DNA from: Corynebacterium freiburgense
GTDB lineage: Bacteria > Actinomycetota > Actinomycetes > Mycobacteriales > Mycobacteriaceae
Assembly (NCBI RefSeq): GCF_030408815.1
Contig: NZ_CP047355.1
Coordinates: forward strand, 2,294,001 to 2,358,000
Reading direction: 5' to 3'
Length of the DNA: 64,000 nt
A model generated the notes under the pieces. That model ran no database searches, was not told the DNA's origin, and worked only from the letters and a program-made list of their open reading frames with translations. Made by a program: the position numbers and the translations under genes. This document shows, piece after piece, positions 1 through 9,929 of this stretch (its first letter is position 1; each line of letters begins with the position of its first letter).

Positions 1-1
1 T

Positions 2-160
2 TGGCGGCAAAGCGATTTGCTCTTTGTTGGGTCTTCCCGAGTTGCTGAACCACGCACCGTTTTTCTTGGCGCGGTGTCTATGAAAATACTTCGTGAACTG
101 GATGTTCCCATGATTGTAGTGCCACGTGATTACACCATTAATCCGGGAGGTTCACCATGA
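2..160 (+). CDS. Universal stress protein (UspA family), C-terminal fragment
   Basis: The reading frame is open from the left edge and ends at TGA 158-160. The last 52 residues contain LLFVGSSR, then LGAVSMKILRELDVPMIVVP, which matches the nucleotide-binding GS-x-GS-like loop and final beta strand of UspA domains. The upstream part lies outside the window. The stop overlaps the start of the next gene (ATGA), so the two are probably translationally coupled; Usp genes are often paired with transporters. The identification rests only on the C-terminal motif, so whether this is a single- or tandem-domain Usp cannot be seen. Confidence 0.75.
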   Translation, partial: WRQSDLLFVGSSRVAEPRTVFLGAVSMKILRELDVPMIVVPRDYTINPGGSP

Positions 161-1731
161 GTGACTCCGTTATTCAAAAGGGCCTTTCCAGTAATTCAGT
201 TGGCTTGGTCGCCGCTGCCGTTATTGGCATTAGTTGCATTGCACCTGCGTACACTCTTTCGGGTGCACTAGGACCTACCGCCAGCGAAGTTGGCAGACAT
301 ATGCCGGCGATATTTTTGGTTGGTTTTATTCCAATGTTTTTGGTAGCGATCGGATACCGGGAATTGAATTCTTCAATGCCGGATTCTGGAACGACGTTTA
401 CATGGGCCACACGCGCATTCGGACCTGTAATTGGATGGCTAGGCGGTTGGGGGTTACTCGCCGCAACGGTACTAGTACTTTCAAATTTGGCTGGAATCGC
501 CGTTTCATTCTTCTATCTTTTACTCGCCCAAATTTTTGGAAAACCAGAACTTGCGGACCTGGCTAATAATACCGCAATCAATGTAGCAACGTGCTTCGTA
601 TTTATTGTGGTTGCTGCATATATTTCCTATCGGGGAATGGACACTACAAAGTCACTGCAATATGTGCTTGTTGGCTTTCAATTAGTAGTACTCGTACTGT
701 TTAGCTGCATGGCATTGTATAAAGCCAATACTGGCCAAGCATTTGATGCAACCGAAATTTCTTTGGAATGGTTAAACCCATTTGGTGTAGAAAGTTTCTC
801 GGCATTTGCAGCGGGTATTGCATTATCGGTGTTTATTTATTGGGGCTGGGATGTTGTGCTCACTATGAGTGAGGAAACTGAAGGATCCAATACCACCCCT
901 GGGCGGGCCGCCACAACCACTATTTTGGTTATCGTATTCTTGTACCAACTGATTGCGTTTTCTACAGTAGCGTTTGCGGGTACAAGTGACGGCCGCTATG
1001 GGCTTGGTAACCAAGCAATTCAAGCGAATATTTTTGCTGAATTAGCAGGACCAGTAATGGGACCGTTAGCAATTTTAATGTCATTGGCAGTGCTTGGTTC
1101 CTCTGCAGCATCATTGCAATCCACGTTTATTAGCCCGGCACGCACTTTGCTTGCAATGGGATATTACAAGGCCTTGCCAAAACACTTCGCACATATCTCC
1201 CCTAAGCACCAAACACCCGATGTGGCTACATGGACAGCCGCAGGTATTTCCTTTGTGTTTTATGCAGTCATGCGCGTCATTAGCGAGGCTGTCCTATGGG
1301 ATACCATTACGGCGTTGGGCATGATGGTGTGCTTTTACTATGCAATCACAGCGTTCGCCTGTGTCTGGTATTTCCGGAAAGAAAGCACACGAAGCTTTAA
1401 AACGTTTATAACGCAGTTACTGTGTCCACTTATTGGTGGATTACTGCTATTGGTGTTCTTTGTACAAACTTCCTATGACGCAATGGACCCAGATTATGGT
1501 TCTGGATCATCTCTGTTTGGTATTGGTTTAGTGTTTGTACTCGGTGTTGTTGTGTTGTGTAGCGGAATACTTGTTTTAGCTATTACCTGGGTACGCAATC
1601 CGGCATTTTTCCAAAGCAAAGGGCTACGGCGCGGTCTTCCCACTGATAATGTGCTTGTGCTGAATGAAAGCACAGATATCAGTGTGTTTGACCATCCCGC
1701 AGCCCAGGAAGCCAATATTGGTAGAGATTAA
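157..1731 (+). CDS. APC-family amino acid / amine permease
   Basis: A 524-residue integral membrane protein with about 12 to 14 hydrophobic segments. The N-terminus shows the APC signature region (SSNSVGLVAAAVIGISCIAPAY, within residues 11-32), where TM1 is broken around a Gly/Ile motif that binds substrate in this superfamily. The conserved WGWDVV...EE block after TM6 (about residues 228-242) is typical of Actinobacterial APC permeases. It probably imports an amino acid or amine with protons across the cytoplasmic membrane; the substrate cannot be told from sequence. Start ATG 157 is preceded by GGGAGG and overlaps the Usp stop. It converges on the DUF4233 gene, with a 4-base overlap of 3' ends. 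Confidence 0.85.
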   Translation: MSDSVIQKGLSSNSVGLVAAAVIGISCIAPAYTLSGALGPTASEVGRHMPAIFLVGFIPMFLVAIGYRELNSSMPDSGTTFTWATRAFGPVIGWLGGWGLLAATVLVLSNLAGIAVSFFYLLLAQIFGKPELADLANNTAINVATCFVFIVVAAYISYRGMDTTKSLQYVLVGFQLVVLVLFSCMALYKANTGQAFDATEISLEWLNPFGVESFSAFAAGIALSVFIYWGWDVVLTMSEETEGSNTTPGRAATTTILVIVFLYQLIAFSTVAFAGTSDGRYGLGNQAIQANIFAELAGPVMGPLAILMSLAVLGSSAASLQSTFISPARTLLAMGYYKALPKHFAHISPKHQTPDVATWTAAGISFVFYAVMRVISEAVLWDTITALGMMVCFYYAITAFACVWYFRKESTRSFKTFITQLLCPLIGGLLLLVFFVQTSYDAMDPDYGSGSSLFGIGLVFVLGVVVLCSGILVLAITWVRNPAFFQSKGLRRGLPTDNVLVLNESTDISVFDHPAAQEANIGRD

Positions 1732-2159
1732 GTATGTTGTGTGGTTAGTAGTCCGCGTTTCATGCGTTCAATAAGATTGCGTCGAAGGTGGATGATGTAC
1801 CACCACACAGCGATAAAAATCAATGCCATAACGCCCATTGATGGGTGCACAACAAAACCCACGAGTGCAAATACTTGCAGAAATAGATTGGCGCTCATTG
1901 CCCATGGTTGGCGTTGCATAAATGCAACCAGGAACATAGCTACACCAACCGCAGTCACATATACCCAGTTAAACGTGGTCCAATAAATACCATTATCTAT
2001 TCGTGCTATTACAGTCAGTACCAGCAGAATCGAAATAGACTCCATAACAAGGGTACCGGCCATAACGCCACGCAACCCTTTCATGGGGTCTTTTTCAGGG
2101 GCATGTCCAGGTCCTAATGGACCATATTCTGGTTCTTTCGGAGTTACGGATTCACTCAT
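1728..2159 (-). CDS. DUF4233 membrane protein, folC partner
   Basis: A 143-residue protein with a hydrophilic N-terminus (about 28 residues, then KGLRGVMAGTLVMESI) and four predicted membrane helices, ending in a basic tail. This is the DUF4233 pattern. In Actinobacteria this family is nearly always found directly after folC; its function is unknown. Here its ATG overlaps the folC stop by four bases, so it is coupled to folC and probably the last gene of the valS-folC operon. No enzymatic motif is visible. Confidence 0.85.
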   Translation of the reverse strand: MSESVTPKEPEYGPLGPGHAPEKDPMKGLRGVMAGTLVMESISILLVLTVIARIDNGIYWTTFNWVYVTAVGVAMFLVAFMQRQPWAMSANLFLQVFALVGFVVHPSMGVMALIFIAVWWYIIHLRRNLIERMKRGLLTTQHT

Positions 2160-3631
2160 GCTGGATCCTTTCCAAATAGGGTGCGGGCTTCACCCGCTGT
2201 CACTACGGAACCAGTAATAACCACACCAGATCCGGATACGGTTTCACCATAGTCCGAAACTTCTTCTGCTAGCGACACTCCCAACGCCACCGCACTCGGC
2301 AAGTCAGAAGCACTATGGACTCGTTCTTCACCAAAAATTTCTTGAGCAATCGCAACAAGGTCATCAGTATGCATCGCGCGTGGCGACGTCGTGTGCGTGC
2401 AAACAACCTCAGTAAGATACGGTTCCAATTCCGTCAACACACCTCGCGCGTCCTTATCGGCAAGTACCGCTATAACCCCAATCAGACGTCGGAAATCAAA
2501 ATCCCTTTCGAGGGCAGCACCGAGCGCCCGGGCGCCGTGAGGATTATGCGCGGCGTCGATAAATACGGTTGGTGTGGCCCGCACACGCTCCAACCGACCT
2601 GGCGACTGGACCGTTGCAAACCCTTGGCGCACAGTTTCAATATCGAGGGTTCGACCACTACCAGCACCGAAAAAAGCTTCGACGGCCGCGAGCGCGCAAG
2701 CAGCATTACGTGCCTGGTGTTCACCAGAAAGCGGCAAAAAGATATCTTCGTACACACCACCCAAACCCTTAAGGGTGAGTTGTTGCCCACCAACCGCAAT
2801 ACGAGATTCCACCACGCCAAATTCCGAACCGGCCCTGGCTACTGCTGCATCCACAGCGATTGCTTGCTCCAAAATCACCCGAAGGGCTTCAGGCTCTTGT
2901 TCGGCAATAATCGCCACGTTATCCGGCGGCGAAAGCAAATCCGAAACATCCCAGCGGGACTTAATAATCCCCGACTTCTCGCCAGCAATGTCCGCTAATG
3001 AGTTCCCTAAATAGTCCGTGTGGTCGAGTCCCACAGGGGTAATCACCGCAACATCTGCATTCACCACATTTGTGGCATCCCAACGACCGCCCATACCAAC
3101 CTCAACGACCGCGACCTCAACTGGGGCATCAGCAAAAGCCGCATAGGCCATGGCAGTAAGCACTTCAAACTTACTCATTTTGGGGCCACCATTTGCCTCT
3201 GACCGAGCATCCACCATTTCCACATAGGGCTGAATCTCACGCCAAATTCGCACATAGTCACGAGGGTGTAATGGCACTCCATCAATGGAAATTCGTTCCG
3301 TAACCAATTGCAGGTGTGGACTGGTCGTGCGTCCGGTACGCCGATGAAATGCCCGCATAAGCGACTCAACCATGCGCACTGTTGAGGTCTTGCCATTTGT
3401 TCCAGCAATATGGATAACCGGGAACGATCGCTCGGGATTACCCAAAAGGTCCATAAGCATTTCCATACGCTCTAATGTCGGATCGATTTTCACCTCCGAC
3501 CAGCGTTGATCCAATTCCGCTTCCACAATGGCAAGTTCGTGCAAATCCTCGGCAGTGACTTCCAAAGATGGTGGCGCTACCGGGGCGTCGTTTAGCGGAA
3601 GTGTTAAACCATCCTCATCAAACGAAAGCAT
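2156..3631 (-). CDS. folC: Bifunctional dihydrofolate / folylpolyglutamate synthase FolC
   Basis: A 491-residue Mur-ligase-type enzyme. It has the ATP-binding loop HIAGTNGKTSTVRM (about residues 74-87), the TSPHL motif shortly after, VVEVGMGGRWDATNVV, and HAHNPHGA-type sequence in the C-domain (IDAAHNPHGARAL). These are FolC hallmarks. It adds L-glutamate to dihydropteroate and then to reduced folates in the cytosol, using ATP. The first about 40 residues are an extension common in Actinobacterial FolC. Its start abuts the stop of valS (overlap at 3631), giving the conserved valS-folC-DUF4233 order. Confidence 0.95.
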   Translation of the reverse strand: MLSFDEDGLTLPLNDAPVAPPSLEVTAEDLHELAIVEAELDQRWSEVKIDPTLERMEMLMDLLGNPERSFPVIHIAGTNGKTSTVRMVESLMRAFHRRTGRTTSPHLQLVTERISIDGVPLHPRDYVRIWREIQPYVEMVDARSEANGGPKMSKFEVLTAMAYAAFADAPVEVAVVEVGMGGRWDATNVVNADVAVITPVGLDHTDYLGNSLADIAGEKSGIIKSRWDVSDLLSPPDNVAIIAEQEPEALRVILEQAIAVDAAVARAGSEFGVVESRIAVGGQQLTLKGLGGVYEDIFLPLSGEHQARNAACALAAVEAFFGAGSGRTLDIETVRQGFATVQSPGRLERVRATPTVFIDAAHNPHGARALGAALERDFDFRRLIGVIAVLADKDARGVLTELEPYLTEVVCTHTTSPRAMHTDDLVAIAQEIFGEERVHSASDLPSAVALGVSLAEEVSDYGETVSGSGVVITGSVVTAGEARTLFGKDPA

Positions 3632-6321
3632 TATCCCAACTCCGCAAGACGCGCTGTAATCCTTGTAAATTCTTCCTGAGCAACTTGCTGTCGCTCACGA
3701 ATCTTCGCTACCACAGCCTCCGGAGCTTTCGAAAGAAACGCCGCATTATCCAGTTTCTTCGCGGTGGTATCCAATTCCTTTTGTGCAGCCGCAAGTTCCT
3801 TTTCCAAACGCTTACGTTCCGCTGCAACATCGATTGTCCCCGAGGTATCCAATTCCACCACAATTGTGGCCTGGCTTAGTCGAACCTCAATCGACGCCGA
3901 AGGCGTGAAATCTGAGCCAGGTTCCTCAACCCGCACCAAAGCATGCACAATTTCTCGCTGACCTTGTAAGTCCGCAGCTTGAAAATCAAGCCGTGCTGGA
4001 ACCTTTTGGGATGGCTTTACGCCCTGGTCAGAACGGAAACGGCGAATTTCAGTAACCAGCTTTACAAGGTCTTTAATCCGGCGCTCTGCCTGCACATCAG
4101 ATTGTTGTTCCGCCCGAGCTACCGGCCAATCAGCAACTACGAGCGACTCTCCGTCTGTAAGTGCACGCCATAAAGTTTCCGTAACAAATGGCATCGCGGG
4201 GTGCAGCAGACGCAAAAGATTATCAAGCACATGCCCAAGCACGATTCGGGTATATGCCCCACGTTGCAACTCCTGTTTGGAAGCCGACGCAGGATCACGA
4301 GGAATCTGTACCTTTGCAATCTCCAAATACCAGTCACAGAATTCACCCCAAGCAAACTGGTAAAGCGCCTCATTCGCCTTAGCAAACTGGTACCGATCCA
4401 AACAATCATCCACCAATTCGCGTACAGATTCGAGGCGGTCCAGAATCCAACGGTCGGCGTCAGTAAGCTCCTTTAACGGCGGCAACTTTCCAACCTCAGC
4501 ACCATTCATTAATGCGAAACGAGTCGCATTAAAAAGCTTTGTGGCAAAATTCCGGGAGCTTTGCGCAGCATCCTCACCCACAGGCAAATCCACGCCTGGA
4601 TTCGCACCACGAGCCAAAGTGAACCGTAAAGCATCCGCGCCATAACGTTCCACCCAATCCATCGGATCAATACCATTGCCCAAGGATTTGCTCATCTTCC
4701 GGCCTTTTTCATCCCGTAAAAGACCATGCAAATACAGATCCTTAAACGGAATCTGTGGCCGACCATCTGGGGTAGTCCCCAAAGGAGAATTAGGTAACGA
4801 CGCCGCGAACGTGCCAAACATCATCATACGCGCCACCCAGAAAAACAGGATGTCATACCCGGTGATAAGCACCGAAGTTGGATAGAACTTCGCCATATCC
4901 TCGGTAGCGTCTGGCCAACCCATAGTAGAAAATGGCCATAGCGCAGAAGAAAACCAAGTATCCAAAACATCTGGATCCTGCACATACCCCTCTGGTGCCT
5001 GATCATCAGGGCCAACGCATACCACTTCCCCATTCGGTCCATACCAAATCGGAATACGATGCCCCCACCACAATTGGCGAGAAATCGTCCAATCGTGCAT
5101 ATTATCCACCCAGTCAAAATAGCGAGGCTCCAAAGACTGAGGATGAATAGTAGTGTCGCCTTTACGGATTGCATCACCCGCCATAGCTGCCAAGCGCTCC
5201 ACTTTAACGAACCACTGTTCGGAAAGACGTGGTTCGATCGGTTCCTTCGAACGTTCGGAATGGCCAACAGAATGCAAATACGGGCGTTTTTCCGCAACAA
5301 TACGTCCCTGCGCCGCCAAAGCTTCACGGACTTTCACCCGTGCTTCAAAACGATCCATCCCATCGAACTCGGTACCAGTGCCGGCAATATGACCGGTGGT
5401 ATCCATAATGTTCGGCATATCCAAGTTGTGCCGCAAACCAAGCGCATAATCATTCGGATCATGGGCTGGGGTAATCTTTACCGCGCCAGTACCAAATTCT
5501 GGATCAACATAATCATCCGCAACCACAATCAATTGGCGATCCGGAATAAACGGATGCGGCAAGGTAGTTCCAATAAGCCCGGTATAGCGGGAATCTTCCG
5601 GATGCACCGCTACCGCGACGTCGCCAAGCATCGTTTCTACGCGGGTAGTAGCCACAACCACATGGGGTTCGGCATCGTCTAAAGAACCATAACGAATGGA
5701 AACTAACTCGCCCTCAACGTCTTTATAGACCACCTCAATATCAGAAACGGCAGTTTCCAAAACCGGAGACCAATTCACAAGCCTGTTCGCACGATAAATA
5801 AGCCCCTGATCAAATAATTCCTTAAAAATAGTTTGCACAGCGCGCGAAAGACCCTGATCAAGCGTAAAGCGTTCACGTGACCAATCGACAGAATCACCGA
5901 TAGCGCGCATCTGGCTACTAATATGCCCGCCATAATCACGCTTCCACTGCCAAACTTTTTCCACAAATTCTTCGCGCGAATAATCGAAACGGTCCTTCCC
6001 CTCCGTTTCCTTAAGCATCGCCTCTACTTTCGTTTGTGTTGCAATCCCAGCATGATCCATGCCCGGCAACCACAACACCTCAAAGCCCTGCATACGCTTA
6101 CGGCGCGCAAGTGAATCCATAAGCACATGGTCCAGCGCATGCCCCATATGTAATTTGCCGGTCACATTCGGCGGCGGCAAAACAATAGAAAACGCAGGCT
6201 TCTCCGACGCAGCATCCGCAGTAAAATAACCACGACGAACCCACTCTTCATATAACGAAGACTCAACAGCCTTTGGGTCCCAGCTTGCGGGCAATTTATC
6301 AGCGCGATTCAAATTAGTCAC
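3631..6321 (-). CDS. valS: Valyl-tRNA synthetase
   Basis: An 896-residue class Ia synthetase that charges tRNA-Val. The HIGH-type motif [15 protein letters not shown] lies near residues 49-63 and KMSKS ([11 protein letters not shown]) near residue 543. Between them is the CP1 editing domain with [17 protein letters not shown]. The [15 protein letters not shown] segment is typical of ValRS. The C-terminus is the coiled-coil ValRS arm (heptads over the last about 65 residues). Length is normal for ValS. It is the first gene of a three-gene operon with folC; no T-box leader was recognised upstream. Confidence 0.97.
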   Translation of the reverse strand: MTNLNRADKLPASWDPKAVESSLYEEWVRRGYFTADAASEKPAFSIVLPPPNVTGKLHMGHALDHVLMDSLARRKRMQGFEVLWLPGMDHAGIATQTKVEAMLKETEGKDRFDYSREEFVEKVWQWKRDYGGHISSQMRAIGDSVDWSRERFTLDQGLSRAVQTIFKELFDQGLIYRANRLVNWSPVLETAVSDIEVVYKDVEGELVSIRYGSLDDAEPHVVVATTRVETMLGDVAVAVHPEDSRYTGLIGTTLPHPFIPDRQLIVVADDYVDPEFGTGAVKITPAHDPNDYALGLRHNLDMPNIMDTTGHIAGTGTEFDGMDRFEARVKVREALAAQGRIVAEKRPYLHSVGHSERSKEPIEPRLSEQWFVKVERLAAMAGDAIRKGDTTIHPQSLEPRYFDWVDNMHDWTISRQLWWGHRIPIWYGPNGEVVCVGPDDQAPEGYVQDPDVLDTWFSSALWPFSTMGWPDATEDMAKFYPTSVLITGYDILFFWVARMMMFGTFAASLPNSPLGTTPDGRPQIPFKDLYLHGLLRDEKGRKMSKSLGNGIDPMDWVERYGADALRFTLARGANPGVDLPVGEDAAQSSRNFATKLFNATRFALMNGAEVGKLPPLKELTDADRWILDRLESVRELVDDCLDRYQFAKANEALYQFAWGEFCDWYLEIAKVQIPRDPASASKQELQRGAYTRIVLGHVLDNLLRLLHPAMPFVTETLWRALTDGESLVVADWPVARAEQQSDVQAERRIKDLVKLVTEIRRFRSDQGVKPSQKVPARLDFQAADLQGQREIVHALVRVEEPGSDFTPSASIEVRLSQATIVVELDTSGTIDVAAERKRLEKELAAAQKELDTTAKKLDNAAFLSKAPEAVVAKIRERQQVAQEEFTRITARLAELG

Positions 6322-6432
6322 CCCTCTATCTTAGAGAGTCACTTAGCAACCACCTATCCGTGGGGTTTTCTGCCGGATATATATGGCTCAGGTTTTGGCT
6401 TTGCTCTGGTTTCGAAGCGGATTGGTGCGGGC

Positions 6433-6480
6433 GCGTGTTGGTTTTGTGAGCGTGAGGCGTGTTGGTTTTGTGAGCGTGGA
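6433..6480. repeat. 24-bp tandem repeat, two units
   Basis: Two adjacent 24-base units (6433-6456 and 6457-6480) that begin GCGTGTTGGTTTTGTGAGCG and differ only in the last bases. It lies upstream of valS, next to the AGGCAGATTTA motifs. Confidence 0.8.
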
Positions 6481-6483
6481 TGC

Positions 6484-6524
6484 AGGCAGATTTACGTTTG
6501 CTCGTGGCGGGAAAGGCAGATTTA
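6484..6524 (+). repeat. Two AGGCAGATTTA dispersed motifs
   Basis: AGGCAGATTTA occurs at 6484-6494 and 6514-6524. The same core occurs in the gene-free parts near 24.8, 45.1 and 52.5 kb, each time as two or more copies, so it looks like a piece of an interspersed repeat family. Confidence 0.6.
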
Positions 6525-7087
6525 ACATCGCGCACGATGCGTCTGTGCGTTTCTCTAGTTCGGACTACCCTTCCAGCGGTGCACTATTTATATCTGCCTT
6601 TTCGCCTTCGCTCTTGGGCACATTACTTTCCTTTTACCATAAAAACTCATCGACTTTATAACAGAATCACATTGAAATCGAGTTTTAGGCAGGTTTTCTG
6701 CGGTATACTCTTCACAACGTAATAAAAATACAAACTGACTATCAACTACCCCCGAAGTGTATTCGGAAATATGACGAGCATCACGGAGAAATTTTTAAAG
6801 GGATTACTTTTACATTTAGGGTTTTTTCATATCGGTGGCAGTTTTTGTGCAGCAGCGTGGAAATAACGGATTAATTTTCACAATTCCTTACCGACTATTC
6901 CCACACTGAACAACATCGTTTTTCAATGACCCACTATATAAGTGCATGTTGTTTTACCTGGTAGCCAAACCGCGCGGGGGTAGTTAGACGAATGGCGCAA
7001 AACCCTATTCTAGCTGCAGGTATACTGTTTTCTTTTTTAAAATCAGAGTAGAATACATTGTAAGAACGACGGAAGGTGAAGGAAACA

Positions 7088-8491
7088 ATGGATCAGCAAT
7101 GTAAATCTGAGCCTATTGGTTTCCTTATGCACCATCCCGATAATGTGATTGGCGCTTTTGAGGTTTTACAAAATCAACACTTTTTGCGCACGTATTTATC
7201 TGCAACGGTCGGTGTGGATTTCCTACATTCGAATATTGATGAGATTGTCAAAGATCTCTCCACATTAAGTGGGCAATACTCTGAAGCGAAAATGCGGAAT
7301 ATTATGGGTGCGTGTTTCTTATTGCACCACTACCTGCCGAAGCTGAAAAATTTAGCCCTCGAACTCGGGCACTTGAACTATGAAATGCTGCGCACAATTT
7401 GGTATGGACTTGTTGCTGCGCCTTGTTTTGGTACTCCAGGTGAATTATGGCGCAGAATCGATGAGTTTTTAGTAGATAAACTAAGCCCGCATTACCCGCG
7501 GCAAGCTATGCCGACATGGCAGTATATTCGGCAGGCACTCCAAGACGAGCTCATTCGACTTGGGCTTTACGACGACCCAGAAGACCCTGATGTTCCAAGT
7601 AAGGAAACTGCGGAACTGATAACGCAGGCGAACTTTGGTGTAGAGCTAATTCGCTCTAGCCAAGTAGGGGCCTCAACGATGATCGTCACCATGCCTAGTG
7701 ATACAGCCCATATTGTGAAAGAACATATTGAGGTAGCAGCAAAAGACCAGGGAATCCGCCAAGACGAAGTCATTGCTGTAAAGATCTGTGGTGAACCAAC
7801 CACAACACCAACACATACGGTCCAAATCTTTGGAGTTTGCGAAATCGACCCCGACGAACAAGTCACTATGGTTCATGCGCAAAGCATTGGTCGGCTTACA
7901 AAAACTCAACAGCTGCGGTTGTCGCAGGACTACACATACGTTAACGCGGCGTCGATAGCCGAACAATGCCGAGCCACGCATGATCCCACACCTGCCCAAC
8001 GCATGGTGGTTATGCTGCGCGATGGCACCTGCCGCTTCCCGGGCTGCACGGTCGACGCCAGAAAATGCGATATCGACCATGTGATCAATCACAAGGCCGG
8101 AGGATGGACCACAGTTTCGAATCTGCAATCATTGTGCAGGCATCACCATAACTTTAAAACTGATAGACATGTCCACGCGACCAGTGATGAATACGGAATC
8201 ATAACCTGGGAATTTAACACCGGGCAAACAATTACCACCCAGCCGTTAGGAGCACTTGGCGGGATTATCGCAGGCCCCAGTGAGGGCATTACCGGCAGAC
8301 ACCCCAACGCCACAGAATCGGAAGAATATTCGAGACGCCCGCCGGGTAACCATGGGCTAGGTCGGTGGGGCACCACGCTCCAAAAGCAACGTAATAAACA
8401 GCGAAAACGGCACCTTGAACGCTATGGGATACCCCTGTCCGCAGGCGATCAGTACCTGGACTGGCTCGAATTTCAAGTCCACGCAATGTAA
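7088..8491 (+). CDS. HNH endonuclease domain protein with DUF222-type N-terminal region
   Basis: A protein of 467 residues. The C-terminal part has an HNH nuclease motif: CRFPGCTVDARKCDIDHVIN followed by LCRHHHNFKTD (about residues 320-365), with two Cys pairs that could hold a structural zinc. The helical N-terminal region resembles the DUF222 (13E12 repeat) proteins that are common in mycobacteria and corynebacteria; their role is unknown and they are often associated with repeats. ATG 7088 is preferred over the in-frame GTG 7076 because GAAGGA at 7078-7083 sits correctly before it. The 3' end overlaps gabD by 19 bases, converging. Confidence 0.8.
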   Translation: MDQQCKSEPIGFLMHHPDNVIGAFEVLQNQHFLRTYLSATVGVDFLHSNIDEIVKDLSTLSGQYSEAKMRNIMGACFLLHHYLPKLKNLALELGHLNYEMLRTIWYGLVAAPCFGTPGELWRRIDEFLVDKLSPHYPRQAMPTWQYIRQALQDELIRLGLYDDPEDPDVPSKETAELITQANFGVELIRSSQVGASTMIVTMPSDTAHIVKEHIEVAAKDQGIRQDEVIAVKICGEPTTTPTHTVQIFGVCEIDPDEQVTMVHAQSIGRLTKTQQLRLSQDYTYVNAASIAEQCRATHDPTPAQRMVVMLRDGTCRFPGCTVDARKCDIDHVINHKAGGWTTVSNLQSLCRHHHNFKTDRHVHATSDEYGIITWEFNTGQTITTQPLGALGGIIAGPSEGITGRHPNATESEEYSRRPPGNHGLGRWGTTLQKQRNKQRKRHLERYGIPLSAGDQYLDWLEFQVHAM

Positions 8492-9927
8492 CGGGGATTG
8501 AGGTACTCCTCTATGCCCTCAGTGCCGCCCTCGCGCCCGAAGCCAGATTCCTTTACCCCGCCAAACGGTGCAGCTGGATCTGAAATCGCCCCGCGATTAA
8601 TACCGATCATTCCTGCACGCAAATTCTCCGCCAAAAACTGCGCACAATGAACATTCTCCGAAAAACCATACGCAGCCAATCCAAACTGAGTATCGTTGGC
8701 TCGAGCAACTGCATCTTCCAGATCAGTAAACGTACTAACCGTAGCCACCGGACCGAAAATCTCTTCATGCAAAATTGCGGCATTATTCGGAACATCAACC
8801 AACACTGTCGCCGGATAGAAAAAACCTGGCCTGTCTGGCACTATGCCACCAGTGGTTGCCCGAGCACCACCAGTAAGAGCATTATCAACCAGGGCAGCAA
8901 TTCGATCTCGCTGCACGGCTGTAATCATTGGCCCCAAGGTTGTAGACGGTTCAAGGCCGTGTCCTATCCGATACCCCGCCATCGCTTGTGTAAACCGATC
9001 AATAAACTCGGCACTTATGTCCTCATGAACAAAGAAGCGATTCACTGCAATGCAAGCCTCTCCCCCATTACGCATCTTCGCCTGTAGTGCGCACCCCAAA
9101 GCCAAATCTAAATCAGCATCCGCAGCAATTACACAGGGAGCATTACCTCCGAGTTCCATTGAAGTCCGTTGCAAACAATCTGCCGATTGCCGCACCAATT
9201 GCTTCCCCACCGCCGTGGATCCAGTAAACGTAACTTTCCGCAACCGAGAATCAGCCAGTAGCTGCTCTGACATTGCCGCAGCCTGCAAAGTAGTAATAAT
9301 ACTAACGACGCCGCTCGGCACCTTGTATTTGCCAAATACTTCAGCGATCACTTTCCCAAGCAGCAACATAGTCAATGGGGTTTCCGCAGCTGGTTTAACA
9401 ATAATAGGGCATCCAGCAGCCAATGCAGGAGCGATTTTCCGGGTTGCCATGGCCAGTGGAAAATTCCACGGCGTAATCGCTAACACTGGCCCAACTGGCG
9501 TTCGATCAACCAATATGGTTCCGGTTCCAGCAGGGGCTTTCGCTATACGCCCCGGGATACGCACCGCCTCTTCGGCAAACCACCGAAAATACTCAGCCCC
9601 GTATGCAACCTCGCCAAAAGCTTCCGCATATGGTTTTCCCATTTCGGTGCTTATGACCGTAGCGAACTCATCTTTTCGCTGCATTACTTCTACAAAGATC
9701 TCATGGAGAACCTCGGATCTTAAACGCGGCGCCCACCCAGCCCATTCATATTGAACGGCATCCGCAAGTTCAAGGGCCCGCAGCCAATCTTCGCTCCCAG
9801 CATTGGCCACTTCTGCGATGACCTGTTCGGTTGCAGGATCAATAACAGGCAATGTTTCGCCTTGTGCGGCGGGAACTTGGTGGTTTCCAATCCACAATAG
9901 GGTTGGTACAGCAGCTAATTTATTCAT
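8473..9927 (-). CDS. gabD: Succinate-semialdehyde dehydrogenase
   Basis: A 484-residue aldehyde dehydrogenase. It shows the NAD(P)-binding ITPWNFPLAMATRKIAPALA region, the general-base glutamate in MELGGNAP, and the catalytic cysteine in NGGEACIAVNRF. In the GABA shunt it oxidises succinate semialdehyde to succinate in the cytosol. It follows gabT with two bases between them, so the pair is one operon. The substrate is inferred from the neighbour gabT; the fold alone would allow other semialdehydes. No GABA permease gene adjoins it. Confidence 0.9.
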   Translation of the reverse strand: MNKLAAVPTLLWIGNHQVPAAQGETLPVIDPATEQVIAEVANAGSEDWLRALELADAVQYEWAGWAPRLRSEVLHEIFVEVMQRKDEFATVISTEMGKPYAEAFGEVAYGAEYFRWFAEEAVRIPGRIAKAPAGTGTILVDRTPVGPVLAITPWNFPLAMATRKIAPALAAGCPIIVKPAAETPLTMLLLGKVIAEVFGKYKVPSGVVSIITTLQAAAMSEQLLADSRLRKVTFTGSTAVGKQLVRQSADCLQRTSMELGGNAPCVIAADADLDLALGCALQAKMRNGGEACIAVNRFFVHEDISAEFIDRFTQAMAGYRIGHGLEPSTTLGPMITAVQRDRIAALVDNALTGGARATTGGIVPDRPGFFYPATVLVDVPNNAAILHEEIFGPVATVSTFTDLEDAVARANDTQFGLAAYGFSENVHCAQFLAENLRAGMIGINRGAISDPAAPFGGVKESGFGREGGTEGIEEYLNPRYIAWT

Positions 9928-9929
9928 GT

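Larger units (their letters stand above)
6322..7087. other. Gene-free region with short repeats
   Basis: About 770 bases between the divergent valS and HNH genes. No credible gene is seen. The left half holds a tandem repeat and two AGGCAGATTTA motifs (listed separately). The right half is AT-rich and should carry the promoters of both flanking genes; no single promoter stands out. Confidence 0.5.

Noticed and set aside
6326..6535. 69-codon minus-strand frame upstream of valS with repeated HAHKTNT-type sequence
   Set aside because: The repetition comes from the 24-bp DNA tandem repeat; it has no gene-like context.
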